A stretch of 64,000 nucleotides of DNA from Stutzerimonas stutzeri (lineage in GTDB: Bacteria; Pseudomonadota; Gammaproteobacteria; Pseudomonadales; Pseudomonadaceae), in NCBI RefSeq assembly GCF_024448955.1, contig NZ_JAMOIH010000015.1:62001-126000 (forward strand), in the 5' to 3' direction. The notes under the pieces are model-generated. The model searched no databases. It had not been told where the DNA came from and saw only the letters and a program-made list of their open reading frames with translations. The translations under genes and the position numbers were made by a program. Below are positions 63,177 to 64,000 of this stretch, piece by piece (position 1 is the stretch's first letter; every line of letters starts with the position of its first letter).

Positions 63177-64000
63177 ATGACACTGACCGAACTGCGCTAT
63201 ATCGTCACGCTCGCCCAGGAATCACACTTCGGCCGCGCCGCCGAACGCTGCCACGTCAGCCAGCCCACCCTCTCGGTGGGAGTGAAGAAGCTGGAGGACG
63301 AGCTCGGCGTGCTGATCTTCGAGCGGACCAAGAGCGCGGTGCGGCTGACGCCGGTGGGCGAAGGCATCGTCACCCAGGCGCAGAAGGTGCTGGAGCAGGC
63401 GCAGAGCATCCGTGAACTGGCTCAAGCGGGCAAGAACCAGCTGGCCGCGCCGCTCAAGGTCGGTGCCATCTATACCGTCGGCCCCTACATGTTTCCGCAT
63501 CTGATCCCGCAGCTGCACCGCGTGGCGCCGGACATGCCGCTGTATATCGAAGAAAACTTCACCCACGTGCTGCGCGACAAGCTGCGCACCGGCGAGCTGG
63601 ACGCCATCATCATCGCGCTGCCCTTCCAGGAAGCCGACGTACTGACGCTGCCGCTGTACGACGAGCCGTTCTACGTGCTGATGCCGGCCAACCATTCGTG
63701 GTCCAAGAAAGAAACCATCGACGCCGAAATGCTCAACGACAAGAGCCTGCTGCTGCTCGGCGAAGGCCATTGCTTCCGCGATCAGGTGCTCGAAGCTTGC
63801 CCGACCACCCGCAAGGGCGAGGCGCCGACCCACACCACGGTGGAGTCCTCGTCGCTGGAAACCATCCGCCATATGGTCGCCTCGGGCCTGGGCGTGTCGA
63901 TCCTGCCGCTGTCGGCGGTCGACAGCCATCATTATTCGGCCGGCGTGTTGGATATCCGGCCGCTGACGCCGCCGGTGCCCTTCCGCACCGTGGCGATCGC
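63177..64000 (+). CDS. oxyR: Hydrogen peroxide-sensing regulator OxyR (3' end outside window)
   Basis: 274 codons visible, running off the right edge. LysR-type helix-turn-helix at 1-60 (LRYIVTLAQESHFGRAAERCHVSQPTLS). The redox pair falls exactly at C199 and C208 in GHCFRDQVLEAC, as in E. coli OxyR, so the regulator should form the disulfide that activates peroxide defence genes. Only the last 30 or so residues are missing. Confidence 0.95.
   Translation, partial: MTLTELRYIVTLAQESHFGRAAERCHVSQPTLSVGVKKLEDELGVLIFERTKSAVRLTPVGEGIVTQAQKVLEQAQSIRELAQAGKNQLAAPLKVGAIYTVGPYMFPHLIPQLHRVAPDMPLYIEENFTHVLRDKLRTGELDAIIIALPFQEADVLTLPLYDEPFYVLMPANHSWSKKETIDAEMLNDKSLLLLGEGHCFRDQVLEACPTTRKGEAPTHTTVESSSLETIRHMVASGLGVSILPLSAVDSHHYSAGVLDIRPLTPPVPFRTVAI

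Noticed and set aside
1..64000. CRISPR array or complete insertion sequence
   Set aside because: No series of evenly spaced direct repeats and no transposase gene was found on either strand.

Overview
The window reads as chromosomal DNA of a GC-rich pseudomonad, most likely Pseudomonas or Stutzerimonas. The evidence is the dctB-dctD pair, an oxyR gene with the canonical C199/C208 pair, an ECF42-type sigma operon, and several GTAGGGTG-type palindromes of a sort I associate with Pseudomonas intergenic DNA. The species call is inference; no ribosomal RNA gene is present.

Left flank (1-14.6 kb). The window opens inside an OLD-family ATPase/nuclease gene and a small membrane protein gene. These are followed by a decayed tyrosine integrase that ends 8 bases before an intact selenocysteine tRNA (selC), which looks like the scar of a genomic island. 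Next come cfa, a SulP anion transporter, an HD-GYP c-di-GMP phosphodiesterase, the dctB-dctD two-component pair, a four-gene ECF42 sigma/DGPF operon and a periplasmic beta-propeller lactonase.

Centre (14.6-52.7 kb). This is a contiguous flagellar locus of about 38 kb whose gene content and order match the lateral (laf / Flag-2) type of secondary flagellum, not the usual polar system of pseudomonads. The minus-strand block lafW-flgL-K-J-I-H-G-F-E-D-C-B builds the rod, hook and rings. Divergent flgA is followed by two short LafA-type flagellins and a ToxR-like membrane regulator (LafZ-like) coupled to a small ToxS-like membrane protein. The minus-strand block fliD-S-T-K-L-lafS-motA-motB equals lafB-C-D-E-F-S-T-U. 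Then come flgM-flgN, the minus-strand block lafK-fliE-F-G-H-I-J, and the divergent plus-strand block fliM-N-P-(1.08 kb insertion)-Q-R-flhB-A. The locus carries its own sigma-54 activator (LafK), sigma-28 (LafS), anti-sigma (FlgM), stator and export gate. It has no fliO, flhF/flhG, motY or chemotaxis genes.

Points that stand out in the locus are: the ToxRS-like pair; a FliM without the N-terminal CheY-binding peptide while the FliN N-terminus carries a similar motif; a FlgJ fused to an SLT-type lytic transglycosylase domain; and a large imperfect inverted repeat splitting fliP from fliQ.

Right flank (52.7-64 kb). This is ordinary accessory and housekeeping content: a dienelactone hydrolase, a PilZ protein, a small hydrophilic protein, an iron-containing redox enzyme next to a PrmC-like methyltransferase, an AEC permease, an ACS-family MFS permease, a membrane protein next to a zinc alcohol dehydrogenase, an epimerase-like protein and the start of oxyR.
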